A stretch of DNA of 64,000 bases from Magnetococcus marinus MC-1 (GCF_000014865.1 NC_008576.1:2013501-2077500), one strand, 5' to 3'. Positions 36,251 to 46,498 are shown, numbered from the stretch's first letter. Program-made: numbers and translations. The notes: generated from the letters alone by a model not told the origin.

Positions 36251-39200
36251 CTAAATGAGGGTGGTCAACGCCTCGCGGACCTCTTGCAGGCGCTGCTTGT
36301 CTTCGCTCCATGGGCGATTTCTAAGAATTAAGGTGCGACTGGTCTGATCCAGTCGGGCATGACCAACCTCCCGCTGTACCATGGCAATAAGACGGGGTAT
36401 CTCCACCGTAAAAAGTTCATCAAATTGGAAAGTCCCACCCTTAGGGCCTGCATCCAGTTTGATAATGCGCAGTTTAACGCAGAGACGTTTGATCTCCATC
36501 ACCGAAAGCAAATGGTCCACCGTTGCGGGCAGGGGACCAAAACGGTCCGCCAACTCCAGCCGCATCTCCTGCAACTCCTCATAGGTTTTGAGTTCAGCAA
36601 TGCGCTTGTAGAGGGTTAAACGCTGATGCACATCCTCCACATACTCCTCGGGAATATAGGTGGAAAGATGCAGGTTGATGCTGGGTACCACCGGTGCGGG
36701 ACCTTCATCCACTGGAGCCTGCCCCAGAGGGGTGGTAGAGGCCAAATCCCGACCTTGGGCCCGGGCCGTTTGCAGGGCCACCACCGCCTCCCGCAGCATC
36801 TGATTGTACAACTCAAAACCAACCTCTTTGATCTGCCCAGATTGTTCATCGCCCAAAATGTTACCCGCACCCCGGATCTCTAAATCATGGGTCGCCAGCA
36901 TAAAGCCTGCCCCCAGCTCACCCAGGCTCTCCAGCGCCTCCAAGCGTTTTTCGGCATGCTTGGTTAAGCGCCGTAAATGGGGCACCAACATATAGGCGTA
37001 AGCGCGATGCTTGCTGCGTCCCACCCGTCCCCGCAGTTGGTGTAGTTGAGCCAGACCAAATTTGTCGGCACGATCAATAATGATGGTATTAGCGGTGGGA
37101 ATATCCACGCCGTTTTCCACAATGGTGGTACATACCAGAATGTTGAAAGTTTGACGGTAAAACTCCATCATCACCTTCTCTAACTGGTTTTCCCGCATTT
37201 GACCATGGGCTACACCCACCCGGGCCTCTGGTACCAGTTCCGCAATCTCTTGTGCTTTGCGCTCAATATCCTGCACCTGATTGTGAACATAAAAAACCTG
37301 TCCCCCCCGATAGAGCTCCCGCAAAATCGCTTCACGCACCTGCTGCTTATCGTAGTGGGTAATAATGGTGCGAATGGCCAACCGGTCCGCTGGGGGAGAG
37401 GCAATAATACTAATATCGCGCACCCCCGCCATGGCCATGTTCAAGGTGCGGGGAATGGGCGTAGCGGTAAGGGTCAAAATATCCAAAGTAGCGCGAAGAT
37501 TTTTAATGCGCTCCTTATGGCTCACCCCAAAGCGTTGCTCCTCATCCACCACCAGCAGACCAAGATCCTTAAATTTAACATCCGTTTGCAGCAGCCTATG
37601 AGTGCCCACAATGACATCAATCGTGCCATGGCCAACCGCTTCTATGGTGGCCTTTTGCTCTTTTGGTGTGCGAAACCGCGAGAGAATGTCCACCTTAATA
37701 GGGTAGCCCGCCAGCCGCTTGGCAAAATTTTCATAGTGCTGCTGGGCCAAAATGGTGGTAGGCACCAAAATCGCCACCTGTTTGCCATCCATCGCTGCGC
37801 GGAAGGTCGCCCGTAGCGCAACCTCGGTTTTGCCAAAGCCTACATCACCACACACCAGCCGATCCATCGCTTTGGGTGAGGCCATATCTTCCAACACCGC
37901 CTCAATGGCTTTGGCCTGGTCCACCGTCTCTTCAAACGGGAAGGTGCTGGCAAACTCCTGATAAAGGGCATCCGGCCCCGAATAAACCACCCCTTGGGTG
38001 GCCTCCCGCTGGGCTTGAATGGCCACCAGCTCTTCAGCCATCTCCAAAATCTTCTTACGCGCCTTGGCGCGGGTCTTGGCCCAACGTTTGCCCCCCAGTT
38101 TGTCCAGCTGCACCTCTTCACCCGAAGAGTGCTTACCAACCCGGTCCAGGTTCTCGACAGGGACATACAGCTTGTCGCCGTCGGCATAGATAATCAGCAA
38201 AAAATCATTCTTAAGCTGACCAACCTCCAGCGATACCAGCCCCCCAAAACGACCCACCCCATGATCCACATGGACCACAGCATCGCCTTCATTAAGGTCG
38301 GCAAAGCTGGCGATTAACTGATCCAAATAACGACGGCTTATCTGACGGCGGCGTATGCGTACCCCAAAAACATTGTCTTCACTAATCAGCACCACATGGC
38401 GGGTGGGATGTTCAAAACCATCACTTACATCCCCCAGCAGCAGCATGGGCTGTCTGGGGTCCGCTTGCAGCAACGCGGACCAACTGGAGCCATCCACCAC
38501 GCTCACCTTATGGTCGGTCAGCAGCTCCCGCATGCGCTCCCGCTGGCCGATGGTGCGAGAAACAAAACCGATGCGGCGCTGCTCCTTTTGCCATAAGCTG
38601 ATCTGACGACAGAGGCGATCCATGACCGTGGCGGTGGCTTTTTTCTCATCCTGTTGGCTATGGTCGGCACCCTGCACCCCCTCCTGAATGGGGGGGATGG
38701 GGTGTAGATCCAGGTCCAGAGCCGGTTTGCCCGTGGCGCTTTGTAAGAGTTGCGGGTAGGGTTTAAGGCGTTCCGTCAGCTCTCTTTGATCTAAATAAAG
38801 GGTGTTGCGGGCAATGCAGCGCATGCTACTGCCATCATAGCCCTTTTCATTGCCTTGGCCCGCCTGATAGGCGATACGGTGTTGATCCTCAATCTCCCGC
38901 GCACGCTCTTCAATCTGGTTGGGTACATCGGGTTCCATCAAAAACAGCGTCTGCTTGGGGAGATAATCAAAGAGGGTGTCCAGATCAGGATAAAAGAGCG
39001 GTAGATACTGCTCCATACCCTGATAAGTACGGTTTTGAGAAATCTCTTTGTAGATCAAATCCTCCGCCGCATAGCCCCCAAATACCTCACGATAAGCAGT
39101 GCGAAAACAGCTTATCGTGTCGGCATTAAGAATAACCTCCCGCACCGGGAGTACCTCTACCGCAGGTATGGGGTCTAAAGAGCGCTGATTGCTTGGATCA

Positions 39201-39856
39201 AACAGGCGGATACTCTCGACCTCATCGCCAAACAACTCGACCCGTACCGGCTCATCCCGACCGGGGGGGAAGAGGTCAATCAATCCCCCACGCGCCGCAT
39301 ACTCCCCAGGCTCCGACACCTGCGAAACCGGGTTGTACCCCGAGCGGGTCAATAGCTCACGAAATTGCGGTAAATTAAGCTGATCCCCCACCGAAAAGGC
39401 AAAACCATAACGGGCCAATACCGCTTTTGGCATCAACCGTTGCATGATGGCCGCTGGGGTGGTGATCACCACCGTGCGACTATCCCCCAGCTCATTACCA
39501 ATGGAAATGGGACCCGACTTGCCCAACCCAATCAAGCGTGAAAGGGTGGCTAAGCGATCCCCCACGAGGGGGCCGTAAGGGGAGAGGGGCTCAAAAGGGA
39601 GCGTCTCCCAGGCGGGAAAAGGGAGGATATGGACCCCGCGCTGGGCACCGAAAAAAAGAAGTTCACGAGCGATGGATTCCGCCCGCTGAACTTTGCCCGT
39701 AACCAGCACCACCGGAGCCGGTTGCGTCAAGGCCAACTCCACCGCCAACCAACTGGAAGCCCCAGTGGTCAGTTCAGGTAAAATGAGCGGGCTCTTGCGC
39801 CCGTCAAGCTTATCCAGCAATTTTTGTATGGTGATGGGATCGGTCACGTTATTCAA
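36251..39856 (-). CDS. mfd: Transcription-repair coupling factor Mfd
   Basis: A 1201-residue motor that removes RNA polymerase stalled at DNA damage and recruits UvrA. In order: UvrB-like N-terminal region (QRAESIARELLFFGAQRG, FPAWETLPFEPLSP), polymerase-interacting domain (DAVVHVDHGVGRFGGLVSLE), the translocase with Walker A VCGDVGFGKTEVALRA near residue 670 and DEEQRFGVSHKERIK near 770, TRG motif region (VGRSKHRAYAYML) and the C-terminal TRCF domain (YIPEEYVEDVHQRLTLYKRI). Length is typical. A 12-base hairpin follows the gene. Confidence 0.98.
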   Translation of the reverse strand: MNNVTDPITIQKLLDKLDGRKSPLILPELTTGASSWLAVELALTQPAPVVLVTGKVQRAESIARELLFFGAQRGVHILPFPAWETLPFEPLSPYGPLVGDRLATLSRLIGLGKSGPISIGNELGDSRTVVITTPAAIMQRLMPKAVLARYGFAFSVGDQLNLPQFRELLTRSGYNPVSQVSEPGEYAARGGLIDLFPPGRDEPVRVELFGDEVESIRLFDPSNQRSLDPIPAVEVLPVREVILNADTISCFRTAYREVFGGYAAEDLIYKEISQNRTYQGMEQYLPLFYPDLDTLFDYLPKQTLFLMEPDVPNQIEERAREIEDQHRIAYQAGQGNEKGYDGSSMRCIARNTLYLDQRELTERLKPYPQLLQSATGKPALDLDLHPIPPIQEGVQGADHSQQDEKKATATVMDRLCRQISLWQKEQRRIGFVSRTIGQRERMRELLTDHKVSVVDGSSWSALLQADPRQPMLLLGDVSDGFEHPTRHVVLISEDNVFGVRIRRRQISRRYLDQLIASFADLNEGDAVVHVDHGVGRFGGLVSLEVGQLKNDFLLIIYADGDKLYVPVENLDRVGKHSSGEEVQLDKLGGKRWAKTRAKARKKILEMAEELVAIQAQREATQGVVYSGPDALYQEFASTFPFEETVDQAKAIEAVLEDMASPKAMDRLVCGDVGFGKTEVALRATFRAAMDGKQVAILVPTTILAQQHYENFAKRLAGYPIKVDILSRFRTPKEQKATIEAVGHGTIDVIVGTHRLLQTDVKFKDLGLLVVDEEQRFGVSHKERIKNLRATLDILTLTATPIPRTLNMAMAGVRDISIIASPPADRLAIRTIITHYDKQQVREAILRELYRGGQVFYVHNQVQDIERKAQEIAELVPEARVGVAHGQMRENQLEKVMMEFYRQTFNILVCTTIVENGVDIPTANTIIIDRADKFGLAQLHQLRGRVGRSKHRAYAYMLVPHLRRLTKHAEKRLEALESLGELGAGFMLATHDLEIRGAGNILGDEQSGQIKEVGFELYNQMLREAVVALQTARAQGRDLASTTPLGQAPVDEGPAPVVPSINLHLSTYIPEEYVEDVHQRLTLYKRIAELKTYEELQEMRLELADRFGPLPATVDHLLSVMEIKRLCVKLRIIKLDAGPKGGTFQFDELFTVEIPRLIAMVQREVGHARLDQTSRTLILRNRPWSEDKQRLQEVREALTTLI

Positions 39857-39961
39857 CTTAAACTGGCTGTGTTTACTTAAAGGCTTGATTATCCCCCACC
39901 CATGGCTGGGTTAAAAGGAAAAAATAAGCGCTCTTGCGGTGCAAATTGAGATCCATGCAAA

Positions 39962-39983
39962 GGGGGGAGCTTGTGCTCCCCCC
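39962..39983 (-). terminator. Terminator of the cytidylate-kinase-like pair
   Basis: GGGGGGAGC and GCTCCCCCC around TTGT form a nine-base GC stem 26 bases beyond the stop at 40010. On the minus strand it ends in TTTGCATG, a weak T-run, but its place after two co-directional genes fits termination. Confidence 0.7.
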
Positions 39984-40009
39984 TGGAATGTAGAGACCTT
40001 TGCGACAGG

Positions 40010-40699
40010 TTATTTTTTAGGAATGACAAATCCCATCTCTGCCAAAGCCAACTCCACCACACCTACCGTGGCTTGGGGCTTAAAGAGATCCGTATTGATC
40101 ACCATGTCATAGAAGTTGTGGCGGGTTGAGCGATTTTTATACAGCCCCTCGACAAAATCGCGGCGCTCTTTGTCCACTTGGACGACCCGCTTTTCAGCCT
40201 TTTTCAGCTTGATATCTTCGCGTTTGGCGACCCGCTCGGCACAAACATGCAAAGAACCCTCGACGCGCAGTCTGAAGACCCTGTGTTTCTGGCTAAGCAG
40301 CAGGTGGGCGCCGCGTCCAACAATAACACCACCCTGTGGGGCAATATTCATGATAACCTTAACCATATAATAGTTAAAGGTATCTTGGCTGGTCGATTGG
40401 CCGGTGAACATGGAGGTAATCCAATCCGCCATGGCACCCGAGATGCGCTCATCCAACTGTTTGGTTAAAAAGGGATCAGCTTTGGCCTGTCGTGTGACCT
40501 CATTGATCAGCTCTTTATCATACAGCGGGACCTGTAGCCGTTCAGCTAAGCGGGCGGCAATTTCACTGCCATTGGCACCAAACCCACGAGAAACCGTGAT
40601 GAGTGGAACCGTGGAAGGGGTCTCATCTTTGTCGCTGCTCTGGTACATTTTCGCGCCCATAATGGACTGTAACAGAGCCTGGGTACGTGCGTTGCTCAT
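40010..40699 (-). CDS. Cytidylate-kinase-like protein (copy A)
   Basis: A 229-residue protein of the Cytidylate_kin2 type: VPLITVSRGFGANGSEIAARLAERLQVPLYDKELINEVTRQ (parts TVSRGFGANGSEIA, LYDKELINEVTR), GGVIVGRGAHLLL, RLRVEGSLHVCAERVAKRE, and FYDMVINTDLF. The ATP-binding loop is the family's glycine-rich SRGFGANG instead of a classic GKS/T loop. Function is not established for this family outside CMP kinases. It follows the paralogue at 40717 by 17 bases and is probably in the same operon. Confidence 0.85.
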   Translation of the reverse strand: MSNARTQALLQSIMGAKMYQSSDKDETPSTVPLITVSRGFGANGSEIAARLAERLQVPLYDKELINEVTRQAKADPFLTKQLDERISGAMADWITSMFTGQSTSQDTFNYYMVKVIMNIAPQGGVIVGRGAHLLLSQKHRVFRLRVEGSLHVCAERVAKREDIKLKKAEKRVVQVDKERRDFVEGLYKNRSTRHNFYDMVINTDLFKPQATVGVVELALAEMGFVIPKK

Positions 40700-40716
40700 G
40701 ATCTACTCCTTCCCCC

Positions 40717-41406
40717 TTACTTGGATTTCTTATTGCACAACGTCGCAGGCATGTCGAGCTTGGCTAGGCACATGGCTTGGATGGCCATTTCTGTCATCTG
40801 TTGTGGTGAGAAGGTTTCGGCACTGAGCACCAGATCATAGTAGGTGGCATCGGTGGGAAAACGCTCGTAGATCTCCTTGACAAATTTGACGCGCTCACGA
40901 TCAACCCGCGCGCACATCTTTTCCGCCGCTTTAATATCAATACCGGTCGCTTTGGCAATCCGCCCTGAACAGTAATCAGGACCCGCCTCAACCTTTAACC
41001 GAAACACTTGGCGGTCAGACAAAATGAGGTGGGCACCCATACCGATAATAACACCACCCTTAGCGCTAATGCCCATCATGGCCTTAACCAAATGGAGGTA
41101 GGAGATCTCTCCTTTGCCCCGATTTTTTTTCATGAAGGTCGCGAGCCAGCCCTTGATCTTGTTGGGCATTAACTCGTCCAGACGCTCCTGTAGGGCATAG
41201 TTACTTTGGGCTTCTTCTACAATGCGTTGCATCAAAGGGGGGTCAAAACATTGCACGCCAAGCCGCTCGGCGAGCAGTTTTGCCACATCCTCAGCACCCG
41301 CACCATATTCACCTGAAACGGCAACCAGTGGAGGCGGTGTTTGTTCGGCAGCAGAATCCTGACCACCTCCCTCAAAAAACTGCTCCTCAATTATTGCATG
41401 TGGCAT
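40717..41406 (-). CDS. Cytidylate-kinase-like protein (copy B)
   Basis: A 229-residue paralogue of the gene at 40010, sharing the same order of motifs: VAVSGEYGAGAEDVAKLLAERL, GGVIIGMGAHLIL, RLKVEAGPDYCSGRIAKAT and YYDLVLSAETF. Only the N-terminal 30 residues differ in nature (rich in Glu and Gln). The ATG at 41406 follows AGGAGG by six bases; an upstream ATG at 41424 lies inside the leader. Because both copies have the same length and order, they arose by duplication. The role is unknown. Confidence 0.85.
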   Translation of the reverse strand: MPHAIIEEQFFEGGGQDSAAEQTPPPLVAVSGEYGAGAEDVAKLLAERLGVQCFDPPLMQRIVEEAQSNYALQERLDELMPNKIKGWLATFMKKNRGKGEISYLHLVKAMMGISAKGGVIIGMGAHLILSDRQVFRLKVEAGPDYCSGRIAKATGIDIKAAEKMCARVDRERVKFVKEIYERFPTDATYYDLVLSAETFSPQQMTEMAIQAMCLAKLDMPATLCNKKSK

Positions 41407-41702
41407 TTGAAGCCTCCTGGACATAAAAACGGGGGTCTTGGTACCGCCCTTGTGAATCGTCTTCCCCTGTAAGGATAAAGCGGATTACCCTTGCAGGACA
41501 ACAATCCCTACTGTTTACTTAAACTATACGCTTTTTTGTGCCCTGTGTGAATCTTTGTGTGGATAAAATTTTTAAATAGAGCCCCTTTGCGCTTTTGTTG
41601 CGCGTACCTTGTGGTAAATTAGAACCATATAGTCCTTGCATGGTCAATCATCGCCCGTCATATGCGGTGCGTCGTCGCCCAGGCCCACCGTTTTGAAAGC
41701 GG

Positions 41703-44216
41703 ATGAAGAGGTGTTTTTTGGTCAACTCCAACGATACGGCACAATCACAGCCTGCGGATTTGGATACCCCAGCCACAGAAGCCTCTTTGTATGCCCAATG
41801 CTACCAAAACCTGTTGAACGTAGGCCAGCAGGGGCTCTGCCTGTTGGGGCGGGATCGTCTGATCGTGCATACCAATAAAACCATGGCGGATTGGTTGCGG
41901 GTAAGCCCCGAGGCGTTGTACCAAACCCCCTTTAGCCAGTGGGTTGACCTAAACGACCGAGAAAAACTCGAAGCCTTTTTTATTGATGTAGACCAAGATG
42001 GACCGAGCGCCATAACCCTTAATTTGGTGCCAGACCTGGGTCGTAATGGGCGTTCCGTGCGGGTGATGGGCGCGGGCTTGAGCGATGTGGGCGGTGTGGC
42101 CGGTATGGGGCTGGCTTTGGTGGATCTATCCGACCAACGGGCCATGCTGCAACAGCTTAACCATGAGCTCACCACCTACCGCAATATCGCTAATTTTACC
42201 CATGACTGGGAGTCTTGGTTTGATGCCCAAGGGCGGGTGCAATGGATTAACCCCGCAGTGCAACGGGTAACAGGGTATAGTATCGCCGCATGTATGGAGA
42301 TGGCAACCTACCCTGTGGACCTGTTCCATGCCCAAGACCGCTCGACCCTGGAGCGGCTTATGCAGGAAGGACGCGCTGGAGCGGTGGCCCATGATGTCTC
42401 CTTGCGGATTAAACATCGTGAAGGGGATCTGCGCTGGGTCTCGCTGAGTTTGCAACCTATGCTCACCAACGCCGGTGAAAAACTGGGCTTTCGCACCAGT
42501 ATTCGAGATATTTCAGAACGGCGCGAAGCCGAGCAGGCATTAGAGGCAGCGAAACGTTCCGCCGAAACCGCCAGTAAAGCCAAAAGCCGCTTTCTCTCCA
42601 CCATGAGTCATGAAATTCGTACCCCGATGACCGCCATTTTGGGGGTTGCCGAATTGATGTCGGGAACCCATTTAGACCGGGTTCAACGGGAGCATGTGAG
42701 CATTATCCGGCGCTCTGGGGATGCCCTGTTGGAGCTGATTGACGATATTTTGGTGATCAGCCAAAACGAAGGCGCCCAAGAGGGGGAAAAACAGGTGGTG
42801 TTTGATGTGGACCACCTGTTGGAATCGGTGATGGATATGGCCAGTTATCGCGCCACCGAAAAGGGAATTAAACTGCTCTCACATGTCGCCGCTTTGGTCC
42901 CGGTGCGGGTGATGGGCGATCCAGTACGGCTGCGGCAAGTACTTATAAACCTTGTGGGTAATGCCATAAAATTTAGTGAAAAGGGGGAGGTGGTTATCCA
43001 AGTGCGGCCTGGGCCGCGCAACGGCCCTGAACGCTCGGATTACCGGTTTAGTGTGTCGGATAATGGTATTGGCATCCCCATGGAAAAGCGTGAGGCGATC
43101 TTTGATGCCTTTAGCCAAGTGGACGAAACAGAAAGCCGTCGCTTTGGGGGTACCGGGCTGGGGCTGACCATCTGTCGCCGCTTGGTCAACCTTATGGGTG
43201 GACAGCTCGAGTTGCTCTTTAGTGAACCTGGGGTGGGTTCAACCTTTGCTTTTGATATCCCTTTACAACCCGCCATGGAACAGGCCAATCCCGCCAACTT
43301 GGAGTATGATCATACCACTCTGAAAGAGCGCCGCGTGGTGGTGTTCAGCCGAGGCAAAAACCTGCGCACCATGGTGCAGGAGATGCTCACGCCTGAAGGG
43401 GTTCACTGTACCGCCGTCAGTAACCATGATGAGCTGGTGCAATTGATGGAGGTGGTTCACGATGTGGAGCGGGATGGGCAGGGACCCCTGTGCGATATGC
43501 TGCTGTTGGATGCCGAAAAACCCTTCGCCAATATGGATGTGGTAAGCTACGCAAGCGAGCTGAAAAAGCGCAAGATATTTCGAAACTTACATTTTGTAAT
43601 CCTAGGGTTGGACCCCGGACAAAAAGAGCGTTTTGCGCTGTGTCAGGCGGGCATCAACTATGTGTCGCCCCCGCTGAAGCGCCGTGTTATCTTAAAAACC
43701 TTGGCCGAACTGTTTGTCGAACCTGGCTATCGGCACTTGGATGACGCCTGTCGCAATTTAATGCACGCTACCCACAAGCGTGAACTTAAAGAGGGGGGGG
43801 CTCTGCGTATTCTACTGGCTGAGGATGACCCCGATAGCAGCTATGTTATCCAAAATTTTCTTAAAGATACCCTCTGCCACCTGGAGGTGGTGACCGATGG
43901 ACAGCAGGCTCTGCAACGGTTTCAAGAGGGGATGACCGATCCTTTGGGTGCCGCTATGGAGTTTGACCTCGTTATTATGGATACCCAAATGCCGGTGATG
44001 GATGGTTATACGGCGGTGCATCGCATCCGTAGTTGGGAACGCATACAGCAGCGCGCCCCTGTAAAAATTTTAGCCATCTCAGCCCATAGCGGGCAGGAGG
44101 GGCGTTTGACCAGTCTGCGCAATGGCTGCGACGACCATTTGAATAAGCCCCTGACCCAGCGGGATCTGCTCGCCCACATTGACGCACTGTGTCACCGTCT
44201 GCCAAAAACAGGCTAA
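41703..44216 (+). CDS. Hybrid sensor histidine kinase with PAS domains and C-terminal receiver
   Basis: An 837-residue kinase with no clear membrane segment. Two PAS-like domains come first (residues about 30-150, and 155-280 with RVTGYSIAACMEMA and WVSLSLQPML). The HisKA domain holds the phospho-acceptor His in STMSHEIRTPMTAIL at residue 303. HATPase boxes follow: LINLVGNAIKFSEKG, DNGIGIP, FDAFSQVDETESRRFGGTGLGLT. A receiver-like segment (RRVVVFSRGKNLRTMVQEM, DMLLLDAEKPF) comes next, probably degenerate. A true receiver ends the protein with the phospho-acceptor Asp in VIMDTQMPVMDG at about residue 760. No cognate regulator lies beside it. Confidence 0.92.
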   Translation: MKRCFLVNSNDTAQSQPADLDTPATEASLYAQCYQNLLNVGQQGLCLLGRDRLIVHTNKTMADWLRVSPEALYQTPFSQWVDLNDREKLEAFFIDVDQDGPSAITLNLVPDLGRNGRSVRVMGAGLSDVGGVAGMGLALVDLSDQRAMLQQLNHELTTYRNIANFTHDWESWFDAQGRVQWINPAVQRVTGYSIAACMEMATYPVDLFHAQDRSTLERLMQEGRAGAVAHDVSLRIKHREGDLRWVSLSLQPMLTNAGEKLGFRTSIRDISERREAEQALEAAKRSAETASKAKSRFLSTMSHEIRTPMTAILGVAELMSGTHLDRVQREHVSIIRRSGDALLELIDDILVISQNEGAQEGEKQVVFDVDHLLESVMDMASYRATEKGIKLLSHVAALVPVRVMGDPVRLRQVLINLVGNAIKFSEKGEVVIQVRPGPRNGPERSDYRFSVSDNGIGIPMEKREAIFDAFSQVDETESRRFGGTGLGLTICRRLVNLMGGQLELLFSEPGVGSTFAFDIPLQPAMEQANPANLEYDHTTLKERRVVVFSRGKNLRTMVQEMLTPEGVHCTAVSNHDELVQLMEVVHDVERDGQGPLCDMLLLDAEKPFANMDVVSYASELKKRKIFRNLHFVILGLDPGQKERFALCQAGINYVSPPLKRRVILKTLAELFVEPGYRHLDDACRNLMHATHKRELKEGGALRILLAEDDPDSSYVIQNFLKDTLCHLEVVTDGQQALQRFQEGMTDPLGAAMEFDLVIMDTQMPVMDGYTAVHRIRSWERIQQRAPVKILAISAHSGQEGRLTSLRNGCDDHLNKPLTQRDLLAHIDALCHRLPKTG

Positions 44217-44357
44217 TCAAGAGGTCATCCCCACCAAGCTTAGCCAGTCTTGGGTTTGTATATCCTCGCGTAACGGGGATAGGGGTGTCGTTAAAAGGAA
44301 TTTGTTGGGCCTTGTCCTCTAAGGGTAGGCCATGCACAAAAAAAGGATAAATCTCCC

Positions 44358-45026
44358 ATGCAACGCCAATTGGAACCTGAGTTAATGCTGGAGGCCGAGC
44401 AGGCCATGGTTTATGCAGAGGCCGATTTTTCAGCCCCCCACGATGCCTTTGTGGCAACCTTTAAAGAGAAGCATGCCGCTTTTTCAGGGGCGGGTTTGGT
44501 GTTGGATTTGGGCTGTGGTCCTGGGGATGTCGCCTGCCGTTTTGCCCATGCTTATCCTGGTTGTCGGGTGATCGGGCTAGATGGCTCGCCCAGCATGCTC
44601 TATGAGGGGGTGCGGTTGCGCGCCCGCTGGGGGGAGCCCGGCACCCGTGTCACCTTTATTGAAGGGTGCTTGCCCGACTGTGATGAGCTGCCCCAAGTGC
44701 CTTATAGTGCTATCATAAGCAACAGCTTATTGCACCATATGCATAAGCCAGAGGCGTTTTGGGCGACCATAAAAAACTATGCCCAAGCGGGTTGTGCCCT
44801 GTTGGTCATGGACCTGCTGCGCCCCGCAAGCGAGGCGCAAGCCAGGCAGATGACGCACACCTACACCGCCCAAGAACCGCCACGGTTGCAAGAGGATTTT
44901 TACCACTCATTGCGGGCAGCCTTTACCCTGGATGAGGTCAAAAGTCAGTTGCAGGCAGCCCAACTTGAGCATCTACAGATTGCACAAACCTCCGATCGTC
45001 ATTGGGTGGTGTGGGGAACCTATTAA
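44358..45026 (+). CDS. Class I SAM-dependent methyltransferase
   Basis: A 222-residue cytoplasmic methyltransferase. The glycine-rich SAM motif VLDLGCGPGDVACRF lies near residue 49, the acidic motif CRVIGLDGSPSML near 70, and YSAIISNSLLHHMHKPEAFW near 118 marks the catalytic side. The substrate is unknown. AAGGA lies about ten bases before the ATG. Its stop overlaps that of the minus-strand GGDEF protein by three bases, so the two converge. Confidence 0.85.
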   Translation: MQRQLEPELMLEAEQAMVYAEADFSAPHDAFVATFKEKHAAFSGAGLVLDLGCGPGDVACRFAHAYPGCRVIGLDGSPSMLYEGVRLRARWGEPGTRVTFIEGCLPDCDELPQVPYSAIISNSLLHHMHKPEAFWATIKNYAQAGCALLVMDLLRPASEAQARQMTHTYTAQEPPRLQEDFYHSLRAAFTLDEVKSQLQAAQLEHLQIAQTSDRHWVVWGTY

Positions 45027-46474
45027 TGGGGTTCTTGGGCCAAAACCGCTTTAATGCGGTTTTGGTAGGTCTGATAACGGGCGTGTCGTAAGAGGCTGCC
45101 GTGGTGGTTGCCATCCTCCGGATAGATGGCCCAGCCCATGTGTAACTCGGCATAGGCCGCACCAAATGGGGTGTCGATGGGCTGCGCCAACTCCGCGCGA
45201 ATGCCTTCGACCACCAGTTCCAACGCCTCGGGTTTAAGATCGGTTAGGGTGATGCCAAATTCATCCCGCCATAGCCGGCTTGCTGTATCCCCCCGTCTTA
45301 CCGAGGCTTGCATGCGGTTGGCTAAAGTCCTTAATACCAGTGATCCCGCTTCGCGACCCAAAGCGTGTTTAATAAAGGCAATGTTGGCAACCTCGATCAC
45401 CACCACCGCGAGGGTGGTGTCCTGTCGACCATGGCGGGTGATGGATTGTTCCAACTGCTGTAAAAACAGCGCGGACAGGTTGAGCGCGGTCACCGGATCG
45501 GTGGTGCAGGTCTTTGCCTCGGGCAGTAGATGATGGACCTCAACTTTGGTGCCGGTGCGCAGCTCCCACAACTTCATAAAAAAGAGCTCATTGGGAATGG
45601 TTGGGTAGGGCAGTTTAATCCAGTGGTGGCTATGGGTTTCGCCCCCCTCTTGCAGATTAAAGATACCAATATCAAAATCTTGTTCACCGCGAAAGCTTTC
45701 TGCAACCTCTTCATACCCGTGTTCGCCGATCTTTCCCTGAATCGCGTAGCGAAACGTTTCTGCGCCTAACTCCATATAGTCACTGCCGCTCTCGTTTAAG
45801 GGGCAGCGGATGGGCAGACCTTGCACGATGGCCGCAGCATTTTTGCGCAGCAGATAGCGGGTCCAGTTAAGCTCAACAGCCGCACCAAAGTAGTAGTTCT
45901 GTAAGGGCACAGAGAAGCTGTTACGATGGTCGTTGAGCCCATCAATTTGGTAGCGTTGTTGGTGTTGATCATCCATCCACCTAAAATGAAAGGTTTCATC
46001 CTCCACCGCATGGTAAAGATAGTGCTGTGCTACGGCGTGGGTGGTGTGAAATTTGGTCAAATAATGGGCCTGCTCAAACTGGAAAAGGGTCTGGGTAACT
46101 TTGGGCAATAAGCCTTGTTGATGGGCCTGTATAGCCCCTAGGGTGGTGGCACAGTTACAGTCGCGTTTTTGAATGGTATTGATGGCGACCGTCCATGCCG
46201 AGAGCAAGGCGGCCAGCAGTGGCCAAGCAAAGCTAAGCCATGGCTGATGGGGAAACGGTTTGACCACAAAATTGACAAATAGCCCCAGCAACAGGGCAAT
46301 TCCACCTGCAAGCATAATATAACGTGAGCGCTTTTCTTGGGCGAGGGTAGCAGGATCATGCCGTGAAGAGTCGTAGACACTTACCGCCTTGCCGAGACTG
46401 TTTGGCAGTGTGGTGATGGGGCAGGGTGTTGTTAAAATATCTGGATGGGCTTCGTCAGGGGTTTTGATAGACAT
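45023..46474 (-). CDS. Membrane protein with degenerate GGDEF domain
   Basis: A 483-residue protein. Two hydrophobic segments near residues 50-95 (MLAGGIALLLGLFVNFVV, LSFAWPLLAALLSAWTVAI) anchor it. The middle (100-300) is unassigned (YLTKFHTTHAVAQHYLYHA). The C-terminal domain has the GGDEF fold (LAVVVIEVANIAFIKHALG, LRTLANRMQASVRRGD) but the signature is RLWRDEFGI, WRDEF instead of GGDEF, so cyclase activity is unlikely and a c-di-GMP or regulatory role is inferred. The start follows GGAGTTTATAGC. Confidence 0.8.
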   Translation of the reverse strand: MSIKTPDEAHPDILTTPCPITTLPNSLGKAVSVYDSSRHDPATLAQEKRSRYIMLAGGIALLLGLFVNFVVKPFPHQPWLSFAWPLLAALLSAWTVAINTIQKRDCNCATTLGAIQAHQQGLLPKVTQTLFQFEQAHYLTKFHTTHAVAQHYLYHAVEDETFHFRWMDDQHQQRYQIDGLNDHRNSFSVPLQNYYFGAAVELNWTRYLLRKNAAAIVQGLPIRCPLNESGSDYMELGAETFRYAIQGKIGEHGYEEVAESFRGEQDFDIGIFNLQEGGETHSHHWIKLPYPTIPNELFFMKLWELRTGTKVEVHHLLPEAKTCTTDPVTALNLSALFLQQLEQSITRHGRQDTTLAVVVIEVANIAFIKHALGREAGSLVLRTLANRMQASVRRGDTASRLWRDEFGITLTDLKPEALELVVEGIRAELAQPIDTPFGAAYAELHMGWAIYPEDGNHHGSLLRHARYQTYQNRIKAVLAQEPH

Positions 46475-46498
46475 GCTATAAACTCCATTCGATGTCGA

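Noticed and set aside
41425-41702. Small gene between kinase-like pair and hybrid kinase
   Set aside because: No frame with a good ribosome-binding site; the stretch is best read as divergent promoter sequence.
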